Numbered from the stretch's first letter, positions 1 through 16,685 are shown. The stretch is DNA of 64,000 bases from Daphnia carinata (GCF_022539665.2 NC_081335.1:8773797-8837796); one strand, 5' to 3'. Numbers and translations: made by a program. The notes: generated from the letters alone by a model not told the origin.

Positions 1-1267
1 ATTATTTGTTATGTCACTTGTTTGTCATGAGTCATGATATGATGGTTTCTCCAAGACAAACTGCTGCTGTGAAATAGCTGGACAGAGATATATGTTACGA
101 TTTGCTGTGGTGTCTAAGCCCACCTGTTTTCCTCTTTGTTGTTTCTTAATTTCACAGCTCTTCTTTTAACTAGCTGTCAAAAGGGCAATGCCAATCTTTC
201 CCTTGGCTTGTATTAATGAAGATCTGTTTGACATTAATATTTGAATCCTGAACCTTTATCTGCTCATTGTTTTGTTAACATCAAAGGATTTTCAATGACG
301 GTCAGGTACTTCAATTCAGCTTTATATTTCATGTTGCTGTGTGCATTGTTTAAATGTTTTTTTTTTAATTATCGCAGAGCTAGAAGAACACGAATCTTTG
401 TTTCTTGTGGAATGTCGATTTCGATAATGTCCTACTGATCATGAGGACAACCTTTCATAAATTTTGCTTTACATTCCAACTTTAAAAGTAAGTCTAGTTT
501 GCTAGTTTTGTTTTGATTTTTATAATTATCTGTCCTAGGCACAGGGAATTTCCTCCTAAAACTGATTCACTTTACTTGCGTTACCTGCTTCAACTTTTCC
601 ACTGTACGGTCGAAATGACTAGATGTTGCGAAATGCTCGGCTGCTAAAATTTATGCATTTCTGTTCTTTTCTTTTCTCGTATATGTACCGGTTTTTAACT
701 ATACTTTGCGACGAAATTGCAAATAGCTGGCTGCTTACCGTTCGGCCACCGATTATACAAGAAAATCTGAGTTCAGAAAAATTAAGGACATCCTGTGTAA
801 AAGCAGGTTGCCATTATATTGGCATGTCACTGTCGCATCTGGAATTGTAAAGGCCGGAAGTGTTTTGTACGGAAGACAAATAGAACACGGTAAGTGACTA
901 GTACCTTAACCTCTCGATGTCGAATTGTTTTTCTTTTACGTAAATACGTCGTTAAGACCTGGGTAGCCACAGGTATTTAACTGGTCGAAGGATTTCTTCT
1001 TGTTTTTTTTTTCAAATATTCAAAACAGGCAATTTTTTTTTTACGGGAAACGAGTAAACAAACCTTTGGGGTTTCTCCAGCCGCCCCTAGTCGTCAACAA
1101 AAATATTCTTCCGGTTGGGGATTTCTTCAAGTTAGTCAAAGTAGATCACCGTCTATCGGCATTCGTTTATGGTTGTCTACATAGCGGTCGATAATGAGGC
1201 GCGTTTACGCGTGCTACTGCACTGATTTATAATTGTCATATTTAGTTTGTGTGTACAGGTGAAACAG
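1..1267. other. No gene recognised
   Basis: AT-rich DNA with only short open frames, several of which do not begin with ATG. I see no conserved motif, RNA gene or clear exon. The right end leads into the TATA box of the next gene. Confidence 0.5.
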
Positions 1268-1275
1268 TATATAAA
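1268..1275 (+). promoter_or_regulatory. TATA box of small secreted protein gene
   Basis: TATATAAA lies about 70 bases before the ATG at 1346. A start site about 25-30 bases downstream, near 1300, would give a 5' leader of about 45 bases. The match to the consensus and the spacing are seen directly; use as a promoter is inferred. Confidence 0.6.
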
Positions 1276-1345
1276 GACATGGCGAGCGGACAGAAAAGAC
1301 ACACAACCAGCGTACTGTTTGAAGTAGCTTGACTTCTTTAGCAAC

Positions 1346-2291
1346 ATGCAGTTTTCGAAGAATATGTTTACCCAAGTGGTTTTCATTGCCACTATTACCA
1401 CGATTGTCTTGATGCTCTGCGCACCGGTGGAAGTTGGTGCTAGAGCAGCGAGTTCTTTTGTCACCAGCACCATCACGGTTACTGTAACGTCAATTGATAA
1501 GGTAAAATTACTAGTTTACTTGATGTTTTTCAAATATATTCAGTAGAAATTTAATCATCTGACTGTTGCTTGATAGAAAATTTGTGGAAAGCTGGTCAAC
1601 GTCACTGCTGCTTGTCGTCGGCGTCGCAATTTTGAATTCGAGAGGCCTGAAATCCTGACATTTGATGAAGACATTGACGAAGCGATCGACTTGGCCTTTA
1701 GGAATGTTTATATTCATAAACAGTTTACTCCTACCAAAACACTCGGGTATTAAAATTACAAGATTTTCATTGAAAAATGTTAATTAATTATAGGCTGAAG
1801 CAAACCTCTATCGAATGATTCAAATTCCAATCGTCTTAATGTTGTTGTACAGTATGGAAGTGACGCCGTTGGTCTATTTGCCGCCTCTGAGGTCATCTGC
1901 ACGTAAACCACAGATTGCGAGCTTTCACTCTGGTATTGAATCGTCTATGCCAACTTACATGTTTGGCAGCCGAAACAAGAATCCTTACCTAGCCCCGAGT
2001 GCCTATCAACAACAAGCCGAACTACAGAAGCAACAGTTGGACCAAGAAAATCGTGTGTTTTTCTCCGCCTTGTCGCTTGCCAACTTGTTGAACAAGGTCA
2101 CCGTAACATACACCACCTACACTACGAGTAATTCAAATAGAATAGCTTTAAAATCAGCGATTAAATTACAAGATTGATTTATATCAATTACAGAAACAAA
2201 AACGGAAGTCCAGAATACTGAAGCTACCTTTTTCGTAGTCGGATGCACGCCAAATCCGTTCCCTTTCAGCGTTTGCGCTGGTAAACGTTAA
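1346..2291 (+). CDS. Small secreted protein, unknown family
   Basis: Four exons join in phase: 1346-1501, 1577-1705, 1794-2127 and 2194-2291, giving about 238 residues. The first 33 residues look like a signal peptide: a short basic start, then a hydrophobic stretch ending near VEVGARA. A run rich in Ser, Thr and Val follows, then a basic patch (CRRRR), an acidic patch (FDEDIDE), and a Gln-rich segment near residue 165. Two cysteines lie close to the C-terminus. I recognise no enzyme motif and assign no function. The donor of exon 2 (AAT before GTTTAT) is weak and could be misplaced; the other junctions look normal. A TATA box lies upstream. Confidence 0.65.
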
Positions 2292-5074
2292 GAAATGGTG
2301 ACTTTGGAATATCTTACTCAAAATTACAATTGATGGCCACGACACTGTTTTGGGATTTATTTTATTTTAATTTAAATGTGTTTTGTGTTAGTATTATCTA
2401 GATGATTGTTTAAGTTAATATTTAAGCTTCACATTTCAGTGGAATTTTTTTAAACATCGAAATACACATGCTTGCAGATTACTTAAAGAGCTCAAAATTA
2501 ATTCCAGTACTCACTGACAGCACATGAATATTTTCACCTGCTGTACTGATTCAGTTTGGGTTTTCGAAGATAAAAACTCAGACATGTCCCGATTCTACCG
2601 AACAAAAAATAGTAAACGAATCATTATTATAATAATTTAAAAAATATAACTACCATTAAGCTAGGTTTGGCACTAGCAAAAGGGTTGATTTCGTACTGAA
2701 TCAATTGTTACAAAAGGATTAATGACCTTGTGTTTCAAATACATCTTACAGGAAATTTATTTTGTCTATATTGATCATATTTTTATGTTCATTTCCACAT
2801 TCGCTACAATTTAGATTAAGACCCTACTAATCATTCGCCATTAAGGAATGAAAACAAATATGGCGGCGAAATCCATTTCAATAGTTTCAAATATGAAATC
2901 AGAAAAATACTGTACCTCACATATTTTCCTTATCGAAATTTTCAGGCTAATTTTAGGGAATTATCTTTCGAAATTATTGTATTATAAAAATTTATTTAGC
3001 TTTTAATCCCTTGAACTTTGATGTCCCTGGAGCATCGGCATCAGTGCATGGAAGAAACAAAATTATTAATCGCCTAAATATCGATTATAGATCATCTTCC
3101 TCATAGACACGTGCAGTGAAGGAGGTTCTTTTTTCCCTGGCTTCCGCCGAAGAAGGTAAGTAGCTCCGCTGTGTATTAGGATTATAATAAGTTTAATTTA
3201 CAACAGAATAAATTTGTAGTAATTGCGTAGTGATTGCTGGTTGTTATTAAACTCTTAGAAAACCTAGTATCGATTTGCATTTAATAGTAAAATTTTTACG
3301 ATTTGAATCTGAGCATTGCAATATTCAAGAGAATACATACAGGTAGCTTTATTTGTAAGGAAACACCGACAGCTTGGCTTCATTAAGCTTTATTTCATGT
3401 TTGTTTTCCACACGATTATATTTTTCATTTCACAGCGTTACAAAATCTTCCTTTGACATTAAAATGTTAATTCTTAAGATATTTTCCAGTTATTCTGTAG
3501 CATCATCAGGGGCACCTGTTGGCATGCAGGTTAGAGTGAACAAAGGTAATGAGTGAAGATTTTCAACGAGTATTACTCTATTTGTTCTGTCTTTTCTTTG
3601 TTCTAGATTTTTATTTTGAACTAACAAAGAATGGTGTCAATGTTAACTGTTGTGTACATGTTGTGGTGAAAGGAAGTTTGCTACATAGTATTTGATGACC
3701 TTAACCAGCCATCAAATGTAAGTCAAACATCAGTGTGATAAGAGAATAGTATTACTTACATTTTCTACAGCTTTAATTATTAAATTATGCTTTGTTCTCG
3801 TTTAAAGGTTAGTGCATTTGTTCGAGTTCGGCGTGGTTTTTGCTTGTCGTTGCTGGCTGAATGAATTAGTATGTCTACTAATTCATGGCATTCTATTTCT
3901 TTTATCTAAGTATTGTAACACTTCTGAAAAGTAATGAAAGTTTTTCCAGAGGATGGATGTAGAATTATGTGCAATCCATAGTCATGAAGAAAAGTAATGC
4001 CCAGTCATAGCATTGGCAAAGCACTAGAGGTATCCTAAAAAATATATTCAGAGGCTAAACATTCTACATAACAAATAAATTCTCTTTTTAGAGTGATTCT
4101 GTATGAAATGTTGAAGGTGATGCAGCCACAATTTTATAGCAATTGGTTTAGATTAAACGCCTCTATCTCTTCAGAAATTAGGCAGGTTAAATTATATCAA
4201 TTATACGTTATTTGTTATCGGTTTCTGTCGTGTAAAGCAATATTCTATAGAAATGCAATGTCAATTGCAAATGTGTTCCTAGCTAGCCAAGTTCATGTAA
4301 AACTTGTTCTGAATTTACCGGCATTTTAATGTTCCAAGCCTTTACCGATTGAGGTATTACAGCAATAGGATGAGTAAGGTTAAACCTATTTGGCTTTTTT
4401 ATTCGACTAAATGCTTCCCATTGCGTTAACTTCAGAGTTAATTTCATAGCGTCTTTTTGAAATGGCTGTCGTAGTTTGAATAACTTGTACAAATATGTTG
4501 CATCCAATATCCTGTATTGTTCAGTGCATTAGTTTAATAGTTAACTGATATTTCCAGGAAGTTAAGAAGAAGAAAGTGAGAGCTATTAGTTCTTATTTTG
4601 CTCTTTAGAATGCAAAATTAAAAATATGCTTTGTCAACAGGACATCAACCAGTTCTACCTTTTATCTTCATGTGGGACATGAAGACGTGGGACGATGTGC
4701 ATCGGAATTGCGACTCAAGTGTTGGATTGTCCAGCAAGTGACACAGCAGTTATCAATAGCCTTGAGGCAGCCATAGGCGGGAATTGAAATGTAAGTTGCA
4801 AAATATTCTTTGAGTTACAAGAAAGTTGTCTTGAAAGGACAGTGTTCTTAGGATGAAAAGATTGCATACCTCGGGCTGTTTCATTTTCAAAAGTCCGTGG
4901 TGAAAAGAAACAGCGAATTTCAAGCTGTAGACAAAGTTCACTACGTTTTGTATACTACTCTTCAAGCAAACATAGATGCACTGCCCATTTTTAGTGCAGT
5001 GTATCAGCGTTGCTTGATAAGAGGTGGTGATTTTCAAACAAGCGTTTTAGTCGAGCTGTGGCTTCTGATCAAAT
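2292..5074. other. Intergenic, possible non-coding exons
   Basis: No protein gene is supported. A pyrimidine-rich segment followed by a strong donor (AAGAAG before GTAAGT, about 3131-3156) resembles the first exon of a 5'-TOP transcript. Exon-like pieces occur near 4558 and 4641. Together they could belong to a spliced non-coding RNA, but I could not find a complete C/D or H/ACA snoRNA in the putative introns. Confidence 0.25.
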
Positions 5075-7778
5075 ATGAAGCTCTTTATCCACTTTAGTTT
5101 AACTTTTCTTGTTTTAGTATTCCACTGCCATGCAGATGAGCAACCCCTGGTGAACATTCCATCGTTAGGTAGTCTACGTGGATCGCAGATGATATCGGCA
5201 TCAGGCAGGAAATTTAATGCCTTTAGAGGCATTCCATACGCCCAACCGCCTGTTGGAGATTTACGTTTTAGGGTAGGTAATTAAAATTATGTACATAAAT
5301 ATTTTCGGTTAGTCGTTCGGTTTTTGCGGTAAATTGCAAAAACTATCTTCAGGGTCGATGTGCTGAACAGTATCTGGTTGACCTGTGGACTTGTTTGCTT
5401 ATCTGTCCAAAGCAAAGTTCTTTAAAAACCATACATCATTTGTGTTGTGCTCAAGTCTATTGCACTGATTGTATGTTTGTACATTTAAAATTTCAACATT
5501 TTTGTCTACATAACTAAGATAAATAGGTGAACTTAAGTGTTAAATGCAGGCTGAGCCTTCGGTTGTTTAATTACTTTTAATTGTAATTGCTTTAAAATTG
5601 ATGTTGACAAGATAAAATTATTTTTTATAGGATCCAATTCCTGCGAAACCATGGACAGCAATTCTGCTGGATGCCACTAAGGAAGGTCCAGCCTGTATAC
5701 AAGCCGATCTTACCACAAAAGCCTTAGCAGGTCAAGAAGACTGCCTTGTATTGAATGTCTACACCAGAAGCGTAATTTTGAATGTTAAATCAGAAATTCT
5801 ATCGAAAGTTAAGTTTCTATTACAGGTGGGTTCCAGCAACAATCTTTTACCGGTTATGGTGTGGATACATGGCGGAGGCTTTACCACTGGCAGTGGAAAT
5901 GCTGAAAGCGATTTGTATGGCCCTGATTACATCCTTGATCGAGATATTGTCTTTGTGACCATGAACTATCGCCTAGCTGCTTTTGGTACAATATGAAATT
6001 TTAATTTCTCTAATTATTTTTAATTGCCTTGTTGATAATTCGTTCAGGTTTTTTGAGCACGGAGGATGAAGAAGCTCCGGGAAATTATGGACTCCTCGAC
6101 CAGTCAATGGCTCTCAGGTATGTAGTGTATTTTAGTAGGTGCCAGCCAACTGATCAAACCGGTTATTTATCACATGTAGATGGGTTCGAGATCATATCCG
6201 CAATTTTGGAGGTGATGCTGATTCGATTACCATTTTTGGGGAAAGTGCCGGCGGTGCCAGCGTGGAATACCAAGTCCTATCGCCACACTCTAAAGGTAAT
6301 GTCCTATTGACACGCGTTTTCTTTTCAATAATTAATTCTGTCTGTCAAATTGGATGTGTGCAGGACTGTTCCATCGCGCTATTGCGCAGTCGGGCTCGAC
6401 TAGGTGCCCTTGGGCGATGCAGAAAAGCATGGGAGAATATACTCGCATTCTGGCCAAAGACGTTAACTGTCCGACGTCCAGTTCCAAGGAATTGCTTCAG
6501 TGCTTGAGGACCAAGGATGTCAAAGACATTATGGACTCGAAGCTTAAAATGGGTTTACCTGTGGTTTGTACGGATAACAATTTAAAGAGTGATGCATCTT
6601 TTAATTTTTGATTTTTTTGAAAAAAAGGGATTGGGCTTGTATCCGGTGGCATTTGTACCACGCGTAGACAAGGAACGAGAATTTCCGTTTCTGCCGGATA
6701 CGCCAGAAAGACTAGTAGCCAATAAACAATTCAATCAAGTGCCGTTTATTGGCGGATTAACTGTAGACGAAGGCGGACTCTTCGCTGCAAGTAAATTCTA
6801 GTCTTTTCTTAAATGGTTTTCTGTAGGAATTGAATTGATGTTAATGTTTTCTAGGTTTGGCAACGGTGGATGGCCTTGCCATGGAAGAGTTCAAAAAAGA
6901 TCCCGTCAAGAATGTGCTTTATGCTCTAGCCATGGAGAATAAAAAAGGTGGTCTTCATATGGCTCAAAAGGTTTACGATCATTATTTTTCTAATGTCAAA
7001 ACTGATGCGGACATCATTACCCAATATGGAGAGGTACGTTTTTGCCATTTTTAAGTTGCAGCAAATAGCTTAATTATGTCTTTGTGATCAATAGCTTTCA
7101 TCGCATATCGAATTTTTTAAATGCGTCGATGATTCGGTTAAAGCGCTGGCCCAGCACAACCAATTTCCAGTGTTTTATTATGAATACGCTCATCGGGGCG
7201 AAAAATCCCTTGTTCAAATCTTGGACTTGCCTAAAGATTTAGATTTTGGTGAGTGGATAAAACTTGGGAATTTTGTAAAAGCATCAAATTAACCATCTTG
7301 AATGTTAAACATAGGCGTGTCACATGCTGACGAACTCTTGTTGATGTTTCCAAGTTTATTGATGCCTCGCATTAGCAATCCCAATGACCTCAAAGTATCT
7401 AAAATGCTGTTGGATCTATGGACGTCCTTTGCCAAAGATGGGTAATGTCATTTTATCTATTTTACCGTTTAGATAATAGGATTTAGTCGTGTTGAATGTA
7501 TCGCAGTCGATTCTTTCCTGGTTATTTTCTCCTTGTGTATATTTCTTACGACGGATATAACTAATTTTCTTTATTTCCCACTAAACGATTGATGTGCAAT
7601 GTGCAGGATACCGCAAAGTGAGGACGTTGTTGATAAATGGCTTCCCACTACCCACGAGCAGGAACGTTACCTTCGAATCGAGGCCAACAACCCAAAGCTC
7701 ATCAACAATTCAATGCCATTTCAATCGAAACTCGCCTTTTGGAAAACTCTGCTGACCACTGGAAAAGAAGAGCTCTAG
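5075..7778 (+). CDS. Secreted carboxylesterase, copy 1
   Basis: A type-B carboxylesterase of the alpha/beta-hydrolase fold, expected to hydrolyse carboxylic esters outside the cell or in the secretory pathway. Eleven exons join in phase to 559 residues: 5075-5272, 5631-5771, 5826-5985, 6048-6117, 6180-6295, 6364-6563, 6628-6790, 6855-7033, 7095-7248, 7315-7441 and 7607-7778. Residues 1-20 form a signal peptide. Family landmarks are [20 protein letters not shown], the oxyanion loop HGGG, GESAGG with Ser212, VDEGG with Glu343 and SHADEL with His464, so the Ser-Glu-His triad is complete. There is no C-terminal membrane anchor or ER-retention signal. The donor after 6563 is chosen because it makes the exon the same length as in the second copy. 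Substrate and physiological role cannot be read from the sequence. Confidence 0.93.
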
Positions 7779-8172
7779 AACGTGTTATTCACAAAACTGT
7801 GGTTATTTAGTTTCAATCATTTTAAATCAGTTGATAGTATTACAGAAAAAATTCGTTTAGGAGTGGATTCCACAATTTAATAACCCGCATTTTCGTTTTT
7901 AGTTAAAACAACCTGTTATTGAATTGCAGCCTGTTTATCAGTGTTCTCTATGCGTAGTTGAAACATTGTTTTGAAACGGTGATGTAACGAAGCGCTTCTA
8001 GGTCTAAAGTCCCACTTTTATATCACGTAGAAAACAACGCTTGAAAGAAATAGTCTTATCGTTGTTTTAAAACTAAAGTTGTATGGGGGTTCGATTTTTA
8101 TAGCAACAGTTGGTGTCGTCTGTGAAGGGCGTGTTTTAATTCCATTCAAATTTTGAAAAGACGAGGTTGAAG

Positions 8173-10589
8173 ATGCAATTGGCGTACGTCTTTGCCTTCG
8201 TTTTGCTTTCTTTTGTGAGTTCGGATTTAGTGGAGCCGATCGTGAATGTGCCAACATTGGGGCGTCTCCGTGGATCGCGGCTGTCGTCTGCGTCTGGCCG
8301 AACGATTGAAGCTTTCAGAGCCATCCCCTACGCCCAGCCACCTGTTGGAGACCTTCGTTTCAAAGTATAAAGCTTAAGAAAAAAAAAATTATTATTTTCA
8401 ATTTTATACGTGTTCAATAGGATCCTCTTCCAGCAAAAGATTGGCAAGGCTCTATACTTGATGCTACTAGAGAAGCACCTAAATGCGTTCAATTCAATTC
8501 CATTGTGCAAGGTGGAGTCGTTCTTGGACAAGAGGATTGTCTTTATCTGAACGTTTACGTGCCTCAAGTAATATTTTTAATTTAATTTTAGTAATTCGAC
8601 TTGTTTAATGTTATTCGATCTGTAATAGCTGAATGGAATCAACGATCCCCTGCCAGTCATGGTTTGGATACATGGTGGAGCTTTCTATATGGGAAGTGGA
8701 AATGGTGTAACGGACATGTTTGGACCTAATTATCTTCTCGATCGCGATGTCGTCTTGGTCACTTTGAATTATCGTTTGGGACCTCTTGGTATTCTTTAAA
8801 TGATTTCTATACTTATATTAAATCATTAATAGTTTGATTGTAGGTTTTCTTAGCACTGAAGATGCCGAAGCTCCTGGAAATTATGGATTGCTTGATCAAT
8901 CATTGGCACTCAGGTGTTTCTCCTTCGTAGTAGCTTTGAATTCATTTTAATTATTCGTTTCAAGTATCGTGTAATTATGAGTTCGCTAATAATTGCTGCA
9001 TTGTTTGAAGGTGGGTGCGAAATTACATTGCCCATTTTGGTGGCAATGCAGACCTGATTACCATATTTGGTGAGAGTGCAGGAGGTGCTAGTGTGAATTT
9101 TCATGTACTATCGCCTTATTCAAAAGGTAACGTTACCGTATTCTAAAGTTAGTTGGTACATAGTTTATAACGTATTTGTTACAGGTCTTTTTCATCGAGC
9201 CATAATTCAATCCGGAACATCGACATGCCCGTGGGCGTTGAATCCCAAAATTGGAGAATATACCAAGTTCCTTGCCAATCATTTGAACTGCTCGTCGGAT
9301 AGTTCACGTGAATTGTTGACCTGTTTGAGGACTAGGAAAGCGGAAGATATTGCCGGAATTAGAAAGCACTTCACCATTGGATTAGTTAATATTTCTTGTC
9401 TTAAAAATAGCGGTGTACATTTCATACTAAAATTTCTGTACTTTTTTTTTTTTTTTTTTATTTACAGGGTTTTGGAATGTTCCCTTTGGCTTTTGTACCC
9501 CGGATAGACGTCGAAAGAAATTTGCCTTTCCTTCCAGCCTATCCAGAAGAACTTGTTGCCGAGAGAAAATTTAATCAAGTACCGTTGATTTTGGGTGTTA
9601 CGAAAAACGAAGGAGCTCTCGTTAGTGCATGTAATATTTAGCAGTAAAAGTTTTCCATCAACTCCCATTATTAATTCGTTAATTTTGATGATGCAGCTTA
9701 TTATGTGAATGGCGACAAACACATGGACGAATTCAAAGCCGATCCCATTGGCACGATCCGCTACATGATTCAAATGGAAAACGAACCCCGTGGTCTAGAA
9801 ATGGCTCACATGGTTCATGATCATCTGTTTACTCTTCAAAAGCCATACGAAGACCAAAAACAACAAGTAGAAATGGTGAGTTCTATTTTTACGTGCAAAC
9901 AGTCCGTATTACTTTTGTGTCCATTCATCACATTTTCATACGGAATCCTTTTGTTATTCGATAGATCGCGTCGGATTATGGACTTTTTAAGTGTACTGAT
10001 GATTCAGTCACCTTATTCAGCAGGTTTAATAGTCAACCCACTTATTATTATTTCTACACACATCGGGGTCAATTTTCGTTTCCCCAAATAGTCGGAGTTC
10101 CACCTGAAATCGATCTGGGTAAACAATAATACATATCTAACAGTTGATTTTAATTTAATCGTGCACTTGAATTAGGTGTTTGTCACGCCGATGAGCTTTT
10201 TCTATTGTTCACCCCGGGATACTTCCCGAGGTTGAGTGTTCCAGCAGATCTAAAAGTATCCGCAACGCTGATCGATTTATGGACATCGTTTGCTAAAAAC
10301 GGGTAAGTGCATTTGCATCATCCAATGAACATTTGAAAGTTCTTGGATATCGCGTGTGTCGTCTAGTCGGCTTGTGCACCGAGTTTTAACATAAATACAA
10401 TACATTTGCAGAGCTCCTGAGAGTAGCCATGTAGATGTTTGGCTTCCAGTTGAGCAAGGAGTAATACGTTACCTTGATATTAACGAGAGATCTACCTTTG
10501 TCAACGATAAAATGCCTTTTGAACCAAGGCTTGCCTTTTGGAACAAGGTGAAAGCTGCAAATCGTATCGTCACCAAGGATGAATTGTGA
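8173..10589 (+). CDS. Secreted carboxylesterase, copy 2
   Basis: The tandem partner of the esterase 0.4 kb upstream. Eleven exons join in phase to 561 residues: 8173-8364, 8421-8567, 8629-8788, 8844-8913, 9011-9126, 9185-9384, 9468-9630, 9697-9875, 9965-10118, 10176-10302 and 10412-10589. The start is the ATG at 8173; the frame is also open two codons upstream, but from a TTG. A signal peptide covers residues 1-19. The triad is Ser212 (GESAGG), Glu343 (KNEGA) and His464 (CHADEL). Exons 3 to 10 are identical in length to those of copy 1, which shows recent tandem duplication. The oxyanion loop reads HGGA rather than HGGG, and a cysteine precedes the catalytic His. These changes may alter substrate preference. 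Confidence 0.93.
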
Positions 10590-11168
10590 ACAAACTGTAC
10601 CGTAAGTAAACGTTGATTGAACTACAGTATTTTAAGAAAAATAATCTTGATTTTTTGTTTTAAATTATAGTTAAACGCCGTTGCTTGCTATTAGGCGATG
10701 ATAATGAGATATGTAACTAAATGGCAAATTATTTAGAGGAAGAGTGTAGCTGATCTCCAGTCGTACTGTTTCAAATTCCCATCTTATTGTGAATATCTTA
10801 CAGATTTACGCAATTGGTCTTGCTTAATGTAATGATATAAATATCCTTTGAAAACAAAGATTTAAGAAACAGATGGTTTTAATCCAATGTTGAAATGATT
10901 GGCAGAGATGTTTATTGCAAAGAAGGGGAACGGTTGGAAAGGGTTTGCACAAAGCATGGAACTTCTACGTATCCATCAAAACTAAGCAACTACAAAATGT
11001 TACCATTAATTGTTTTTATTTTTCTCGAAATTCAAGGTTTGTTGCAGGCATTGCAAGATTTCTGGCAGTTGGTAACCAAGAACTCCTGATTGCATTGGCC
11101 CATGTTTGCAAATTGAACGCAGATTGGAGTGTTGTCGACGCACCGTACTGATAACCGTCATTCAATAT
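10590..11168. other. 3' region and intergenic spacer
   Basis: This stretch lies between the convergent ends of the second esterase (plus strand) and the astacin gene (minus strand). It has AT-rich segments suitable for 3' untranslated regions. The short open frames at 10895-11151 show no recognisable domain. Confidence 0.4.
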
Positions 11169-12979
<1,811 letters not shown>

Positions 12980-13114
12980 GTTTCCTATTAACTGGGACAG
13001 ACAGATGTATAAGTTCAAATGAACAATGTTTAAGCGAATGGAATACCTGTAAGAAATGGTGATTGTGTGACACGATGTAGAATGTTGTCTGTTGGAGTAA
13101 TTTTCGTTTTCGGT

Positions 13115-13122
13115 CTTATATA
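13115..13122 (-). promoter_or_regulatory. TATA box of astacin gene
   Basis: Read on the minus strand this is TATATAAG, about 135 bases before the astacin ATG. A splice-acceptor-like sequence (TTTCTTACAG) near 13050 suggests either a short 5' untranslated intron or simply a leader of about 110 bases. Confidence 0.5.
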
Positions 13123-14312
13123 GGTCTGGGCATCTGTTGACGGAAGATACGTCCCCAATAATTTGTTGTTCGATGGAAGAACGGAGTAAACAACAAGTGT
13201 TCCGGCAGCAAATATGGATGGGACGATGAAAACAACATTGCGCTGGTCATGGATTGTCATACAGAAAGGTATTATTGACGCGTAAACGAATTTTCTGTTG
13301 ACAGACATGAAACATCTGTTAATAGGTTAACAAAATTATTATCATTGGGATTAGGAATGTTGGGAAAGGTTTGTTTTCACATAGGGGGAATATTAAGAAT
13401 TTTAAAAATGGATATCAGTTTTACTGATACTTTTAAACTAAAATTATCAATATTTCATACGATAGATTCTATAACTCGTATTTGTAGCTCAAAAAATGTA
13501 GTTGATTTTAAGGTTTTTCTGTTAGCCGAAATCCCCTGGGTTTGGGTAGCTGGCATTTTTTTTTTCTCATCTCTGCTATTCTTTAATCAATTAACAAACG
13601 AATGCTGCGTGCGCACTGAGAAAATGAGCTAAAAGTGCGTTAAGGTATTTTGACATTTATTTAGATTTTTTTTTTACTTTGGATTGACCCATTAATTTTT
13701 TAAAAATTGAAACGAAGTGGAAATAAGGTTAAGCCCTGAGAGCCACTTTCATACTGGTGGATATTGGCGCCACAGGTGTAAAGTATTACTTTGTATCTTA
13801 TTTTTTTAAACAAAATTGCTATATTACGGTGGTCTAAGGTAATCAGGGTCCATCACCGTTTGGAAAAGGATGAATTGTGCGGCCTTGTTAAATAGACCAA
13901 GTTGTTAAATTTCTAGCAGTTGTACGGCCTGGTTAATAGAATAGACGTTTTTGCCTCTGTTGCAGACGCTTTTCATTATTATGGTACGTGAGCACTGAAC
14001 AGTGCTCCCGTGCTTGAGGCATTGTGATTTTGGCGCTTATCAATCTCTTCGTTTACAAATTATGATTTCGTTCATGTGAACTTTTGCGCCTTCTCATTTT
14101 AGTTTGATTTTCATTTCGTTTTTGTTTGCTTAACGATTTCATAATTTGACTAGAGACGTGTGGGCCCTTAGTTCACAATCGACGCAATTTGGTTCATCAG
14201 ATGACTGTTGGTAAGATAACTTTGTATGCATGGTGCATTGCTCACTAATTCATTAATGATATTTTTTTTTCAAACATAGGATATCCCATTCTAAATCAAT
14301 TGTCTTCTGTGA
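13123..14312. other. Intergenic between divergent genes
   Basis: This separates the astacin promoter (minus) from the ABHD18-like gene (plus). No coding region is supported; the 92-codon minus frame at 13030-13308 overlaps the astacin TATA box. Near the right end an exon-like segment with a donor (TGTTG before GTAAGA, about 14210) and an acceptor before 14280 suggest a spliced 5' leader for the next gene. Confidence 0.35.
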
Positions 14313-16192
<1,880 letters not shown>

Positions 16193-16577
16193 ACGCGATT
16201 AATCTTAGTTCGTAAATTTGAACATAGATGGCGTACATTTTCTGAAAGAAATTTTGCGTGGTGCACGGGACAGTTGAGGTCTTTTTGTTTAAATTTTTTG
16301 GATTGATCGAACATCAGGTTACTTTTCAGTGGTTTTCTGGAGTAACGTGTACGGAGATTGGTTAGACGGAAAATATAAAAAAAAAAAAAATTCGAGAAAA
16401 CAATCTAAAATGAATATGATGGTAGTAACATTATGCTAGCTTAATTCCTTCCATCCGATGTCCCAGGTGTAAGAAAAAGGTGAGTTGTTTTTTAAAATGT
16501 GGTATTTTTTAACGTCATTGCTAAATTGCTTTGTTTATTCATCATTAATGCACAGATCCAATAGCTAAAAGAGAAGA
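16193..16577. other. 3' region and spacer
   Basis: Untranslated tail of the ABHD18-like gene, then spacer. A donor-like site (AAAAAG before GTGAGT, about 16479) and an acceptor before 16556 suggest a short spliced transcript carrying the small frame that follows. Confidence 0.3.
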
Positions 16578-16685
16578 ATGAAAAATTTCTGCAAGCAGCC
16601 CGTAAATCATTTCTGCGAACACTGTTTGACATTTGAAACCCAGATGCTAGCTCCGTACGCATTGTGTCAACAGCATCGACGTTAA
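16578..16685 (+). CDS. Candidate 35-residue Cys/His peptide
   Basis: A short frame starts with ATG, is preceded in frame by a stop, and codes for 35 residues. It begins MKNFCKQPVNHFCEHC, so it holds a close set of cysteines and histidines of the kind that binds zinc, and it ends in basic residues. The segment lies in a putative exon with an acceptor at 16555. I do not recognise the family. A chance frame in a non-coding exon is a real alternative. Confidence 0.25.
   Translation: MKNFCKQPVNHFCEHCLTFETQMLAPYALCQQHRR

Noticed and set aside
3670-3790. C/D box snoRNA in the 3-4 kb region
   Set aside because: A C-box-like TGATGA occurs near 3691, but no D box follows at a suitable distance and no terminal stem is present.
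8167-8172. Earlier start for the second esterase
   Set aside because: The codon there is TTG; the first ATG in frame is at 8173 and gives a normal signal peptide.
13030-13308. A 92-codon minus-strand frame with ATG upstream of the astacin
   Set aside because: The astacin TATA box lies inside it and it shows no domain, so it is more likely promoter and leader sequence.
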